NCBI GenBank assembly: GCA_030605085.1
Contig: JAUWBH010000045.1
Span: forward strand, 1 to 35,098
From: Promethearchaeota archaeon
GTDB lineage: Archaea > Asgardarchaeota > Lokiarchaeia > Sigynarchaeales > SOKP01
Direction: 5' to 3'
DNA: 35,098 nt
Shown: positions 1-8,690 of the stretch, piece after piece
Layout: every line of letters starts with the position of its first letter
Numbering within the stretch: position 1 is the stretch's first letter
Translations under genes and position numbers: made by a program
Notes under the pieces: generated by a model
The model's input: the letters and a program-made list of their open reading frames with translations, nothing else
Told to the model about the DNA's origin: nothing
Databases searched by the model: none

Positions 1-1
1 C

Positions 2-406
2 GGGTATGAATCAAAATCACCCGAAGAAAAATGGGAATACATTAAAGATCTCTTAAGCACTTGTACGAGATGCTACGCTTGTAGAGAGGCGTGTCCTATG
101 TGCTATTGTAATCTGTGTTTCGTTGATCAAAACAAACCAATTTGGTTTGGGAAAACGACCGATATTTCCGATATTATAGTGTTTCACTTAATTCGCGCAA
201 TGCACCTCGCGGGAAGGTGCGTAGCCTGTGGTGCCTGCAGTAGCGTATGTCCGATGGGGATCGATTTAAACCAAATAACCAGAAAGTTAGAAAAAATCGC
301 AAAAGAAAGATTTAATTTTACTTCTGGTATTGATTCCGAGACCTTACCCCCAATGATGGATTTTAAAATGGAAGATAAACAAGAATTTATGTTAGAGGAA
401 GAATAA
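2..406 (+). CDS. Iron-sulphur electron-transfer protein, C-terminal part (FlxC-like)
   Basis: The gene enters from the left edge; only the last 134 codons are present. Two cysteine clusters are visible: CTRCYACREACPMCYC near the start of the visible part and CVACGACSSVCPM further on, each able to bind a [4Fe-4S] cluster. This resembles small ferredoxin-like subunits found beside flavin oxidoreductase (Flx) and heterodisulfide reductase genes. It is followed after 15 bases by an AsrA/FlxB-like gene and then an AsrB/FlxA-like gene, so the three probably form one complex moving electrons between NAD(P)H and an Fe-S partner. The acidic, glutamate-rich C-terminus ends in EEE. The subunit name is inferred from context; the Fe-S role is secure. 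Confidence 0.75.
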   Translation, partial: GYESKSPEEKWEYIKDLLSTCTRCYACREACPMCYCNLCFVDQNKPIWFGKTTDISDIIVFHLIRAMHLAGRCVACGACSSVCPMGIDLNQITRKLEKIAKERFNFTSGIDSETLPPMMDFKMEDKQEFMLEEE

Positions 407-421
407 AGAGGTGGTATGGAA

Positions 422-1480
422 ATGGCAGAAAAAATATTAATGAAGGATCAAATAGCCAAGTTATACGAAGAATTAAATAAGGACTACAATTTCTTCGCTC
501 CAACTAAAGAAAAAGGTAATATTGTGTTTAAAAAGATATTGAATTCTGAAGAGATAGAATTTGATTATTTGAATTCAAAGGTCCCACCTAAAGAAGTTTT
601 ATTTCCAAAAACGGAAGTTCTCTTTGCATATAAAATAGACGGTAAAGAAGTAGAGATTGAAGATCGCAAAGATTTAGACGAAAAAAACATTATTTTTGGT
701 ATTAGACCGTGCGACGCTCATGCTTTTATGCTTATGGCGAACTTTTTTTCGTTTCATGGTAATGTAAAAGATGAAATATTTCTGAAAAAAAGAGAGAACA
801 CAATACTTATGGGTATTGGTTGCAACAATCCTAGAAGTACTTGCTTTTGTACATCGATTGAAGGTCATCCCTTCCAAAAAGACGATATGGACGTATTTCT
901 AGTTGATTTAGAAAATAAATACTTAGTTGAGGGCATAAGCGAAAAAGGTAAAAGTCTTGTCGATAAATTATCGTGGCTTTCGGATGCGAAAAAATCGGAC
1001 ATAAAACAAGCTTCAGAACTATCAAAACAAGCAGAATCGTTAATTACAACAAAAATTAATTTTGAAAATACAGCTAAAATTTTAGGTCCAAATTTTGAAC
1101 ATCCAATATGGAAAGAAATCAGCGAAAGTTGTATAGGATGTGGTACATGCTCTTTCTTGTGTCCTACTTGTACTTGTTTTGACATAATTGATGAGAACGA
1201 CCCTTATAATAATCGTGGAAGGCGGATTAGAATATGGGACACGTGTCAATCTTGTCTTTATTCGCTTCATACTAGTGGTCATAACCCTCGTAATAGCTGC
1301 ATTGAAAGGTGCCGCAACCGAATATTACACAAATTTAGTTATTATCCGGAGAATTATGGTCTAATAGGATGCGTTGGATGTGGCAGATGCGTTCAACTTT
1401 GTCCTGTTAATAACGATTTAAGAGAAATAATTAAAAAAATAAATGAGATTGAAAAAAAGGTGGAGAGTGTTAATGCCTAA
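422..1480 (+). CDS. 4Fe-4S dicluster protein, AsrA / HydB / FlxB-like subunit
   Basis: A 352-residue electron-transfer subunit related to anaerobic sulfite reductase subunit A and the beta subunit of archaeal sulfhydrogenase. The N-terminal half contains GIRPCDAHAF, typical of the family. The C-terminal half holds ferredoxin-type motifs CIGCGTCSFLCPTCTC and CVGCGRCVQLCP, with further cysteines between (CQSCLYS, CIERCRNR). An ATG lies at 416, but the GAGGTGG at 408-414 is well spaced only for the ATG at 422, so I chose that start. The end overlaps the next gene by 8 bases, implying translational coupling. It probably passes electrons from the flavoprotein encoded next to Fe-S partners. The specific complex (Flx or hydrogenase) cannot be told from this window. 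Confidence 0.85.
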   Translation: MAEKILMKDQIAKLYEELNKDYNFFAPTKEKGNIVFKKILNSEEIEFDYLNSKVPPKEVLFPKTEVLFAYKIDGKEVEIEDRKDLDEKNIIFGIRPCDAHAFMLMANFFSFHGNVKDEIFLKKRENTILMGIGCNNPRSTCFCTSIEGHPFQKDDMDVFLVDLENKYLVEGISEKGKSLVDKLSWLSDAKKSDIKQASELSKQAESLITTKINFENTAKILGPNFEHPIWKEISESCIGCGTCSFLCPTCTCFDIIDENDPYNNRGRRIRIWDTCQSCLYSLHTSGHNPRNSCIERCRNRILHKFSYYPENYGLIGCVGCGRCVQLCPVNNDLREIIKKINEIEKKVESVNA

Positions 1481-2312
1481 TCCATACATTCCATTGTTAA
1501 CTACAGTAAAATCAATTGTGTCAGAAAATAAAGTTAACGACATTAAAACTATTGAATTAGAATTTAAAAAAAAGGAAGACTATAAAAGTTTTGATTACAA
1601 CCCCGGTCAATTCGCCGAAATTAGTTTAATTGGAAAAGGAGAATGTCCTATTGGTATAACCTCCTCTCCTACGGAAGAGGGATCTATTAAATTTACGATA
1701 AAAAAAATGGGAACGGTAACATCGGGATTTCACTACTGCGAAGTGGGAGACACAGTAGGTGTTCGTGGTCCGTGTGGGAACGGCTGGCCGATGGAAGAAA
1801 TGAAAAGTAAAAACATCGTCATAATCGGCGGAGGATTTGCGTTTTCAACCTTGCGATCGCTTGCCATTTACATTTTAGACGAGAAACACAGAAAGGATTT
1901 CAAGGACATAACGGTTATATACGGAAATCGAGATTCGGGAGAGGTTCTTTATCGAAACGACTTAGAAGTTTGGGAAAAACGAGATGATATCAAGGTGGTT
2001 TTGACCATTGACAGCGAAGAGGAAGGCTGGACTCGTGAAGTTGGCTTTGTCGCGGCAATCGTTAAAAAGGTTGCGCCCTCTCCAGATAACGCTGTAGCAG
2101 TGGTTTGTGGCCCTCCCATAATGATAAGAACTGCTGTGGCTGAACTTGTAGAACTGGGTTGGAAAGACGAACAAATATTAAATTCTTTAGAGATGCGTAT
2201 GAAGTGCGGAATCGGTAAATGTGGGAGATGTAATATTGGAAGTAAATTCGTGTGCGTGGATGGACCCGTATTCTCTTTAGCAGAACTGAAAAAAATGCCT
2301 AACGAATATTAA
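1473..2312 (+). CDS. FAD/NAD(P)-binding oxidoreductase subunit, AsrB / HydG / FlxA-like
   Basis: A flavoprotein of the ferredoxin-NADP reductase fold, about 279 residues. The N-terminal FAD domain contains PGQFAEISL and a GVRGPCGNGW segment. The NAD(P)-binding domain follows, with IVIIGGGFAFSTLRSL and VVCGPPIMI. The C-terminus carries the 2Fe-2S motif of dihydroorotate dehydrogenase electron-transfer subunits, CGIGKCGRC plus a later cysteine in KFVCVDGP. I chose the ATG at 1473 because AGGTGG at 1458-1463 precedes it at good spacing; an in-frame codon further upstream has no such site. It overlaps the preceding gene by 8 bases. It likely oxidises or reduces NAD(P)H for the Fe-S subunits upstream. 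Confidence 0.87.
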   Translation: MPNPYIPLLTTVKSIVSENKVNDIKTIELEFKKKEDYKSFDYNPGQFAEISLIGKGECPIGITSSPTEEGSIKFTIKKMGTVTSGFHYCEVGDTVGVRGPCGNGWPMEEMKSKNIVIIGGGFAFSTLRSLAIYILDEKHRKDFKDITVIYGNRDSGEVLYRNDLEVWEKRDDIKVVLTIDSEEEGWTREVGFVAAIVKKVAPSPDNAVAVVCGPPIMIRTAVAELVELGWKDEQILNSLEMRMKCGIGKCGRCNIGSKFVCVDGPVFSLAELKKMPNEY

Positions 2313-2432
2313 ATAAAAAATTTTAATTCATTACAAAAGAATGCCTTTTCCTTTATGGTGGGATTGGTTTTCTCACTTACTTTTTTTCATAAATTTTTTT
2401 TAATAAAATAATTAATCAATAGAGAAAAATTG

Positions 2433-3074
2433 ATGATTGACAGCTGGTTTTCAAAAAGTAAACTTATAAAAGGTGTTGAAAAATTAGTTAAAAAAATTCT
2501 TGTTGGTAGAATTTCGGCGAATCAATTAACAATTATAGGTTTTGTAATTGGCTTATTGAGCGCATTCTTTATTTTTTTGAGTGGAATAACTCAATTTCAA
2601 ATTGAACTAATTATAATTTCAGCATTATTAATGTTGCTATCATTTTCTATAGATATTTTAGATGGGACAGTAGCGAGATTTGAAAATCCAACTATTTTTG
2701 GAGGGATTTTAGACATATTTTGCGATCGAATTGTCGAAATATCTATTATAATCGCAATAATTTCAACAGATCCCATAAATCTAGTTTGGCCAGGAGTTTT
2801 TTCCTTAGGAGCAATAGTATTATGTATTACTATGTTTTTAGTCGTTGGAGGGGCATTAAAAGCTGACCAATTGGAAGAAAGTCAAAAAGTGATATATTAT
2901 CGTAAAGGATTAATGGAGCGTACAGAAACATTTTTATTTTTATTGATTATTATAGTTTTTTTTCCATGGCGAGTTATATTATTATGGATTTTTGCAATTT
3001 TAGTTTTTATCACGGCAATCTTAAGATTTAGAGACGCGTATCTTTTATTTTACTCAAAAAATAAAAATACTTAA
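2433..3074 (+). CDS. CDP-alcohol phosphatidyltransferase family membrane protein
   Basis: A 213-residue integral membrane enzyme that joins a CDP-activated lipid and an alcohol during phospholipid synthesis. The family signature is present around residues 70-95: DILDGTVAR, then a glycine, then two aspartates four residues apart (GGILDIFCD). These aspartates bind the metal ions and CDP. At least four hydrophobic segments are visible. The lipid alcohol (glycerol phosphate, inositol phosphate or serine) cannot be decided. A TTG at 2430 directly precedes the chosen ATG. It stands alone, separated by about 120 bases from the electron-transfer operon. Confidence 0.85.
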   Translation: MIDSWFSKSKLIKGVEKLVKKILVGRISANQLTIIGFVIGLLSAFFIFLSGITQFQIELIIISALLMLLSFSIDILDGTVARFENPTIFGGILDIFCDRIVEISIIIAIISTDPINLVWPGVFSLGAIVLCITMFLVVGGALKADQLEESQKVIYYRKGLMERTETFLFLLIIIVFFPWRVILLWIFAILVFITAILRFRDAYLLFYSKNKNT

Positions 3075-3207
3075 ATTTTTTCTCCGTAATTTATAATTTT
3101 AAACATTTTTGTTTTAAATAAGATGCAAATTTAAAGTAAAATAGGGAATATTTCTAAAAGTTATAACATAAATGTTTTAAAGTTCAGTTTTACTAGCAAT
3201 AATATAG

Positions 3208-4512
3208 ATGAGTTTGAATAAAATGAGCGCAAATGAGATAATACATAATATTCAAAAAGAATCAGGAGGGAAGTACGGAATATTTTGTTTGCACTGTTTA
3301 ATTACGTACAATTCATTTGAAGAACTTAATGAGTACATGAAAAAATATAATATTGAAATTACTAAAAATACCCAAACCAAAACAGGCTATTTAAAAGACT
3401 TGGCGGTGTTCTATCACAATGTATATAACAATGATAGTGAAATTCAAAAAAAGTACAAAAATTCATCAGATTTAATGGGTGATACTTTATTAAAAGACGA
3501 GACGCTGAAAGAGAATTTAAAACATTTTGATTTCATATCAAAACAAGAGTTAATTAACATATTTTCGGATTTTTGTGCAGATTTTGGGATATCGGTATTC
3601 ATTCCTGCTAAAACATCAGATTTTTCCTTAGATTTATACTTAACAAAAAGAATGCCTCGATTAAGAACTGAAGCAGTGTTTATAAGAACAGGAGCCGAAT
3701 TAAATGAATCTACTTATCAAGAAACACTGGATTTAATCAAAGAAGCTTCAAATATTGCTATATGGACGGTTTTTGTGACTACGCCTGCTGGTGTTTATAA
3801 AATAGGATTTGAGAAATTGATTTCGGATATGAAAGATTTAGATGTATGGCTTTATGTCATTGATCCTTTGCATAGGAGAGTACTAGGTATTACTAAAGGC
3901 AAAAAATCTAAAGTGTATAATTCTGATTTGAGCATAGAATATATTCAGAAACTTCATCGTGAACCTGTAAGAGCTCCTTCTCAAGTTGTTAAATTTTCAA
4001 AATATCATTTTAAAGAAAGCGAATCGTATAAACCTAAATCATTCTATATGTTCGGAATTATACATACGGAGGGTTTAGAAGAAATCATAGAAATTCCAGA
4101 AGAAGCACATAAGTATAGAGACATTTTTCGAAATCTAATGATAATCGACATTGATTCTGGAGTATCAGTTTTAGCTTATTCTATCAAAATAGGTTCAATC
4201 GACGATAATTTAAGTGCTGGATTCTTAACTGCTATGGACAATTTCGTAGCCGAATTAGGAGGGACTTCGGATTTAAGAGAAATTAATTATAAAGGCTTTT
4301 TTATACAAGCGGGTTATGGTAAGTATATTAAAATAGCACTATTTCTCTCTGAACCTTCAGATTTAATTTTAAAGGAGAGATTAGCTTATTTTATAGAACA
4401 ATTTGAAGAAAAATACCAAGAACAAATAAAATCGTTTAAAAAGACGGGAAATGTTACTTATTTTGATAAAAATGAAGTAATCAAAATAGCCAAGGATATA
4501 CTTAAAATTTAA
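3208..4512 (+). CDS. Uncharacterised protein with a longin/roadblock-like C-terminal domain
   Basis: A soluble 434-residue protein. I do not recognise the N-terminal 270 residues, which have mixed helix and strand character and two cysteines in FCLHCLI. The last 150 residues begin with a strand-rich MIIDIDSGVSVLAYSI, followed by a helical NLSAGFLTAMDNFVAELG, another strand pair (INYKGFFIQAGYGKYIKIALFL) and a long amphipathic helix. This order is typical of the longin-like sensor domains abundant in Asgard archaea, which often partner small GTPases. The domain call is by pattern only. It stands alone, with AT-rich spacers on both sides. Confidence 0.6.
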   Translation: MSLNKMSANEIIHNIQKESGGKYGIFCLHCLITYNSFEELNEYMKKYNIEITKNTQTKTGYLKDLAVFYHNVYNNDSEIQKKYKNSSDLMGDTLLKDETLKENLKHFDFISKQELINIFSDFCADFGISVFIPAKTSDFSLDLYLTKRMPRLRTEAVFIRTGAELNESTYQETLDLIKEASNIAIWTVFVTTPAGVYKIGFEKLISDMKDLDVWLYVIDPLHRRVLGITKGKKSKVYNSDLSIEYIQKLHREPVRAPSQVVKFSKYHFKESESYKPKSFYMFGIIHTEGLEEIIEIPEEAHKYRDIFRNLMIIDIDSGVSVLAYSIKIGSIDDNLSAGFLTAMDNFVAELGGTSDLREINYKGFFIQAGYGKYIKIALFLSEPSDLILKERLAYFIEQFEEKYQEQIKSFKKTGNVTYFDKNEVIKIAKDILKI

Positions 4513-4599
4513 ATTTAAAATATAAGCATTAAATTAAAAAAAATATAATCTATACATTTCTTTAATTAAAAATTATCAAAATTAAGATAGTGAAATATT

Positions 4600-4968
4600 A
4601 TGGCTAAACCTAAAATATTATTCGTTTATAATGCAGATGCAGGAATGATAAATTCCATTAAAGATTTTTTCAAAAAAGCTATAAACCCTGAGGAATATCA
4701 ATGTAATCTATGCGGTTTAACTTACGGGAACTTTGCAATGAAAAATGAGTGGAAGCAGTTCGTAAATCAATTGCCTTATCCCTCCGAATTTTTACATAGA
4801 GACGAATTTTTAGAAAAATATGCTGTTGATGACCCTAAATTCCCATGTGCTTACTTTAAAAGAAATAATGAATTAAAACTCCTGATCCCCGAAGCAGAGA
4901 TGAGCAAAGTTCCATCGCTTGAAGCTTTGGAAACATTAGTAACAAAACACATTGAAGCACTCGAATAG
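4600..4968 (+). CDS. Small conserved hypothetical protein (KILFVYNADAG family)
   Basis: A 122-residue soluble protein opening with KILFVYNADAG and containing EYQCNLCGLTYGNF and PSEFLHRDEFLEKY. Similar short proteins of unknown function occur in many prokaryotes, sometimes labelled GTPase without a visible nucleotide site; none is visible here. The CNLC pair could bind a metal or act in redox chemistry, but that is a guess. A decayed second copy of the C-terminal half follows at 5050-5253, showing that the gene was once tandemly duplicated. Confidence 0.7.
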   Translation: MAKPKILFVYNADAGMINSIKDFFKKAINPEEYQCNLCGLTYGNFAMKNEWKQFVNQLPYPSEFLHRDEFLEKYAVDDPKFPCAYFKRNNELKLLIPEAEMSKVPSLEALETLVTKHIEALE

Positions 4969-5049
4969 ACATTTTTTATCTTTATTTTTATTTTCTTTTC
5001 TATAGGATTAAATGTTAAGTCATTTGTAAAATAGAATTTTTATTTTTAA

Positions 5050-5253
5050 AAACCATTCCCAGTTGAATTTAAGAAGAGAGACAAATTCAGTCTCGAATTT
5101 CTCCATCGAGACGAGTTTAAGGAAAAATATAGTGTATCCGATTCCAAATCTCCCTCAGCATATCTTTTAGATGAAACAGGATTACAGGTATTTATATCAC
5201 ATAACGAAATGAATGCTGTAGAAAAAATAAGTGAACTAAAAAAAAATGATTAA
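5050..5253 (+). pseudogene. Decayed paralogue of the preceding gene (C-terminal half only)
   Basis: From the stop codon at 5047 the frame stays open for 67 codons and ends at TAA 5251. The translation includes FLHRDEFKEKYSV and then SAYLLDETGLQVFIS, closely matching FLHRDEFLEKYAV and the following region of the protein encoded at 4600-4968. No start codon lies in the 5' part; the first ATG is at 5212, too late to be useful. The N-terminal half, including the CNLC motif, is gone. This is the remnant of a tandem duplicate. It could in principle be the second exon of a split gene, but no first exon is visible. Confidence 0.75.
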
Positions 5254-5411
5254 TGAAAATGTAAAGGATTTTAATATTTAACTCGAATTAATATTTAATG
5301 TTAGAAATGTGTAGTTAAAAATAATTGATAAAAAGTATAAAAAGTATAAAAAAAATATAAAAGAATAAGCAAAAAAAAATAAAAAATGAAAAAATAAAAT
5401 ATTTGATTAAA

Positions 5412-5603
5412 ATGATACCAAAATCAATAATTGAGAAATTAAAAGATAATGGTGTATACATTTATATAAAAGGCATTAGTAAGGAATTTAGTGGTGTTGT
5501 ACAATCAATTAACGACGCTGATATCTTGATATTACTAGATAAGAACAACAATTTATCTTATATTCCAATATCAGAGATTGATGTAATTACGGAAAGACGA
5601 TAA
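5412..5603 (+). CDS. LSm-like small beta-barrel protein
   Basis: A 63-residue protein with the strand spacing of an Sm/LSm barrel: VYIYIKG, then FSGVVQSIND, ADILILLDKNN and SYIPISEIDVITE. Sm-fold proteins bind RNA or act as small scaffolds. The classic Sm1/Sm2 signatures are not perfect, so it may be one of the shorter Sm-like families. A TTG at 5403 lies in frame upstream, but the ATG at 5412 starts just before the expected N-terminal helix. Its 3' end faces the convergent gene at 5662, with a T-tract between. Confidence 0.5.
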   Translation: MIPKSIIEKLKDNGVYIYIKGISKEFSGVVQSINDADILILLDKNNNLSYIPISEIDVITERR

Positions 5604-5631
5604 ATTAAATAAATTAATCTCGTATTCTCAA

Positions 5632-5642
5632 TTTTTTTTTTT
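5632..5642 (+). terminator. Probable T-tract transcription terminator
   Basis: Eleven consecutive T lie 29 bases after the stop of the LSm-like gene, between two convergent genes. Oligo-T on the coding strand is the usual archaeal termination signal. No hairpin is needed or seen. Confidence 0.35.
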
Positions 5643-5661
5643 CAAAATAAATAGACAATTT

Positions 5662-7806
5662 TCAATTAGAATTCCATCTTGGATTAAGAAGTTCTAACAT
5701 CTTACGAGTATCGGTTGTTGGAGGTTTACAAGTTTTATTTATGCAAATGTAAGCGGCAACACTTCCGTCAATTTTATCAAAATATTTAACGAATTGCGCA
5801 TATTGGTCGATATCTGGTGATTCAAATTCGGTTTGGCGATAAACCAACGTCTTATTGGGGAGATAATGGATTTTTATAGCTTCTAACATTTTATGGGTAT
5901 CTTTTGCATCTGAATCACCGGCTATCACTAACGTATAAGAAGGTCCAATACCAAAATCGACCGCGACCATCAAGAAAGTGTGTGCGATTGGGTTATTATT
6001 GACACGTTCAGCGAATAATCTACTTAAAATCTCTGCTTTTTCTTCTAATTCTTTATCACCTGTTATATAACTTAAACGAATTAAATTTAACATTGCTACA
6101 GAATTTCCCGAAGGCGTCGCTCCATCGTATATTTCTTTTTGCCTAATAAGAAGTTTCTCTCCGTCGTCAGAAGTAAAATAAAATCCACCTAAATAGTTGT
6201 CCCAGAAATGTTCTATTAAATATTTATTTAAATCTAAAGCGTTCTTAAGATAAAACACATCAAAAGTCGCTTCGTATAATTCAATTAATCCCCATATTAA
6301 GAACGCATAATCGTCTATATACGCGTCTATTTTAGCATTTCCTTCTCGATATCTGTGTAAAAGCTTTCCGTCAGATTTACGCATATTAGATAAAATGAAA
6401 TTAACGGACTTTTTTGCAGCCTTTAAGTATAATGGTTCGGACAAAATTTGAGCACCTTTAGTGAGTGCTACGATCATTAGTCCGTTCCAATCCGTTAGAA
6501 TTTTATTATCTTTATAAGGATGAATTCGATTTTTGCGCACATTAAAGAGTTTTAGACGAATTTTTTCCAATCGAATTGTAAGCTCTTGTTCATTTAATTT
6601 TAACTCTTTAGAAATGTTAGCTAACGAGTCCTTTAGGTGGAATATATTAAGTCCCTTTTTTTGTTTGGTAGCCTCATCTAAATAATTACCGGATCTTTCT
6701 ATATTAAACACTTTTGTTGCTATAGCAGCGTCTTCTTTATCACGTATTTTCTCAATTTCTTCTAATGACCATACATAAAACTTACCTTCTTCTCCTTCAC
6801 TATCAGCATCTTCGGCTGAATAAAATCCGTCCTCTGGCGATGTCATATCCCGCAAAATGTAAGAAAATATTTCTTGAGCAGTTTTACTGTATTCATGGTT
6901 TCCAGTGGCTTGATAAGCTTCTAAGTAAGCCATTGCTAATAAAGCGTTATCGTAAAGCATTTTTTCAAAGTGTGGTACAAGCCAATGTTTATCGGTTGAA
7001 TAGCGATGAAATCCAAATCCAATATGATCGTAAATCCCTCCACGCCTCATTGCCAGAAGTGTTTTTTCCACCATTTCTAAAGCGTCCTTATTTCCAGTTC
7101 GGTTCCAAAATCGAAGCAAAAATAATAAATTAATTGGCGTTGGAAATTTTGGGGCATTACTAAAACCACCATACTGGTCATCAAATTTACGATTTAACTC
7201 TTCAAAACATTTTTTTAGCGTTTTTTCACCAAGTTTATCTCCAGGAGACTCTATCATAATATCTTTCATAACGGATGTAATTTGATCAGCGGAATCAAAA
7301 ATCTTTTTCTTTTGGGTATTCCAGAGATCTTTGATTTGGAGGATTAAATCCCACATTCCAACCCGACCAAATTGGGTTTTTTTTGGAAAATATGTCCCAG
7401 CAAAAAATGGTTTTTTATCTGGTGTCATGATGATGGTCAATGGCCAGCCACCCGAACCTGTCATAATTTGGCAGACAGTCATATAAATTTTATCAATATC
7501 TGGTCGCTCTTCTCTATCCACTTTAATTGAAACAAATGTTTGGTTCATGAGATTAGCAATTTCTGAATCTTCAAACGATTCGTGAGCCATTACATGACAC
7601 CAATGACAAGTGGAATAACCTATGGACAAAAAGATTGGTTTATTTTCTCTCCGAGCTCTCTCGAAAGCCTCATTTCCCCACGGAAACCAATTCACGGGAT
7701 TATAAGCGTGTTGAAGCAAATAAGGACTTTTCTCGTTTATTAATTTATTTGGATTTTTAATTTGTTTTAGTTTCTTTTTCAAATTTTTTTCCATATTTTC
7801 ACTCAA
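5662..7806 (-). CDS. DUF255 thioredoxin-domain protein (YyaL / SSP411 family)
   Basis: A 714-residue protein of the widespread family that joins an N-terminal thioredoxin-like domain to a six-hairpin glycosidase-like barrel. The N-terminus shows [17 protein letters not shown], the redox-type motif STCHWCHVM around residues 65-75, and [11 protein letters not shown], all hallmarks. The middle has SGGWPL and [11 protein letters not shown], also conserved. Length is normal, around 700 residues. The biological role of the family is not firmly known. The start follows the stop of the nitroreductase gene by a single base, so the two are very likely co-transcribed from 8383 leftward. Confidence 0.93.
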   Translation of the reverse strand: MSENMEKNLKKKLKQIKNPNKLINEKSPYLLQHAYNPVNWFPWGNEAFERARRENKPIFLSIGYSTCHWCHVMAHESFEDSEIANLMNQTFVSIKVDREERPDIDKIYMTVCQIMTGSGGWPLTIIMTPDKKPFFAGTYFPKKTQFGRVGMWDLILQIKDLWNTQKKKIFDSADQITSVMKDIMIESPGDKLGEKTLKKCFEELNRKFDDQYGGFSNAPKFPTPINLLFLLRFWNRTGNKDALEMVEKTLLAMRRGGIYDHIGFGFHRYSTDKHWLVPHFEKMLYDNALLAMAYLEAYQATGNHEYSKTAQEIFSYILRDMTSPEDGFYSAEDADSEGEEGKFYVWSLEEIEKIRDKEDAAIATKVFNIERSGNYLDEATKQKKGLNIFHLKDSLANISKELKLNEQELTIRLEKIRLKLFNVRKNRIHPYKDNKILTDWNGLMIVALTKGAQILSEPLYLKAAKKSVNFILSNMRKSDGKLLHRYREGNAKIDAYIDDYAFLIWGLIELYEATFDVFYLKNALDLNKYLIEHFWDNYLGGFYFTSDDGEKLLIRQKEIYDGATPSGNSVAMLNLIRLSYITGDKELEEKAEILSRLFAERVNNNPIAHTFLMVAVDFGIGPSYTLVIAGDSDAKDTHKMLEAIKIHYLPNKTLVYRQTEFESPDIDQYAQFVKYFDKIDGSVAAYICINKTCKPPTTDTRKMLELLNPRWNSN

Positions 7807-7807
7807 A

Positions 7808-8383
7808 TTAAGTTAATTTGTTACTAAGACTATATCTATTAATGAACGTGAAATCCTCAATCTTTTTACGGGGAGGTCTGTTTTTTTCTCCTAATTTCAT
7901 TGGATCAGAAAGAACTGGGTTAATTTCTTTAGAGTGTTTACCAACAATTACAAGTGTAATCAATCTCATATCTTCTGGGATACCAAGAATCTTTTTTGCT
8001 TTTTCTTCGTTGAATCCTGCTATTGGATGTGCGACTAAACCGAGCTCAGTTGCTCTTAAAATAATTGAAGCTGTTGCTAGACCCAAATCAAACAAATAGT
8101 ATAATCTTTCGTTAATTATACAGTCTTCTTCAGTTTTACTAAATGTAGCTATTATCATTGAAGCTCGCTCAACCCACTTATTGCCAGATGAAAGCGTACT
8201 AAATAATTTCTTTAATTGATCTTTATCGTATACAAATATAAACTTCCACGGTTGCTTGTTCATGCAAGAAGGAGCTAACTGCGCAGATTCTGCTAATTCT
8301 TTTATTAGTTCTTCCGTTATTTCAACAGAATCAAGCGATCTATATGCTCTTCTTGCTTTTATTGCTTCCTTTACATCCATCAT
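7808..8383 (-). CDS. Nitroreductase family flavoprotein
   Basis: A 191-residue FMN-dependent oxidoreductase of the nitroreductase fold. The N-terminal signature [11 protein letters not shown] and the flavin-binding [19 protein letters not shown] are clear. A C-terminal [14 protein letters not shown] strand completes the fold. Substrates vary (nitro compounds, quinones, flavin) and cannot be read from sequence. Two ATG codons are adjacent at the start; either may be used. It forms a two-gene unit with the DUF255 protein downstream. Confidence 0.9.
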   Translation of the reverse strand: MMDVKEAIKARRAYRSLDSVEITEELIKELAESAQLAPSCMNKQPWKFIFVYDKDQLKKLFSTLSSGNKWVERASMIIATFSKTEEDCIINERLYYLFDLGLATASIILRATELGLVAHPIAGFNEEKAKKILGIPEDMRLITLVIVGKHSKEINPVLSDPMKLGEKNRPPRKKIEDFTFINRYSLSNKLT

Positions 8384-8494
8384 TACTTACCATTTACAAT
8401 GCTCTTAAATTTCAATTTTACGATTTTTTAACAGATTTAAATTTAAATATATGTCAAAGAATAAGTAATTTTCAAGAAATATCAATTTACACTT

Positions 8495-8566
8495 TATAAT
8501 TTATTAATAGAATAAGGTTAATCCTTAGGATTTTAAATCGATATTCTAAGTAATTAATAAATTATA
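8495..8566. repeat. Large inverted repeat (cruciform) in a divergent promoter region
   Basis: A perfect 14-bp inverted pair, TATAATTTATTAAT at 8495-8508 and its complement at 8553-8566, brackets shorter matching arms (AGAAT/ATTCT) and a central AATCC-TTA-GGATT hairpin at 8520-8532. It lies in the 307-base space between the leftward nitroreductase gene and the rightward UDP-glucose dehydrogenase gene, otherwise empty of coding potential. It may be an operator for both, or a small non-autonomous mobile remnant. Confidence 0.6.
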
Positions 8567-8690
8567 GATCGAATAATTATGAAATTTAAATTAAAAAAAA
8601 GCATAAATGAAGTACTTAAAGGAGTTCAAAAGTTTTAATTAAAATTCTTAATTTCTACAATTAATTATAATAAGCTAGTAAAAAATCAAA

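Noticed and set aside
5254..5411. Short A/T runs with repeated AAAGTATAAAAA as a repeat element
   Set aside because: Only a couple of simple-sequence units are present; this is ordinary AT-rich spacer, perhaps with the promoter of the LSm-like gene.
6765..7133. 122-residue plus-strand frame inside the DUF255 gene
   Set aside because: It is the opposite-strand shadow of a well-conserved gene and has no recognisable features.
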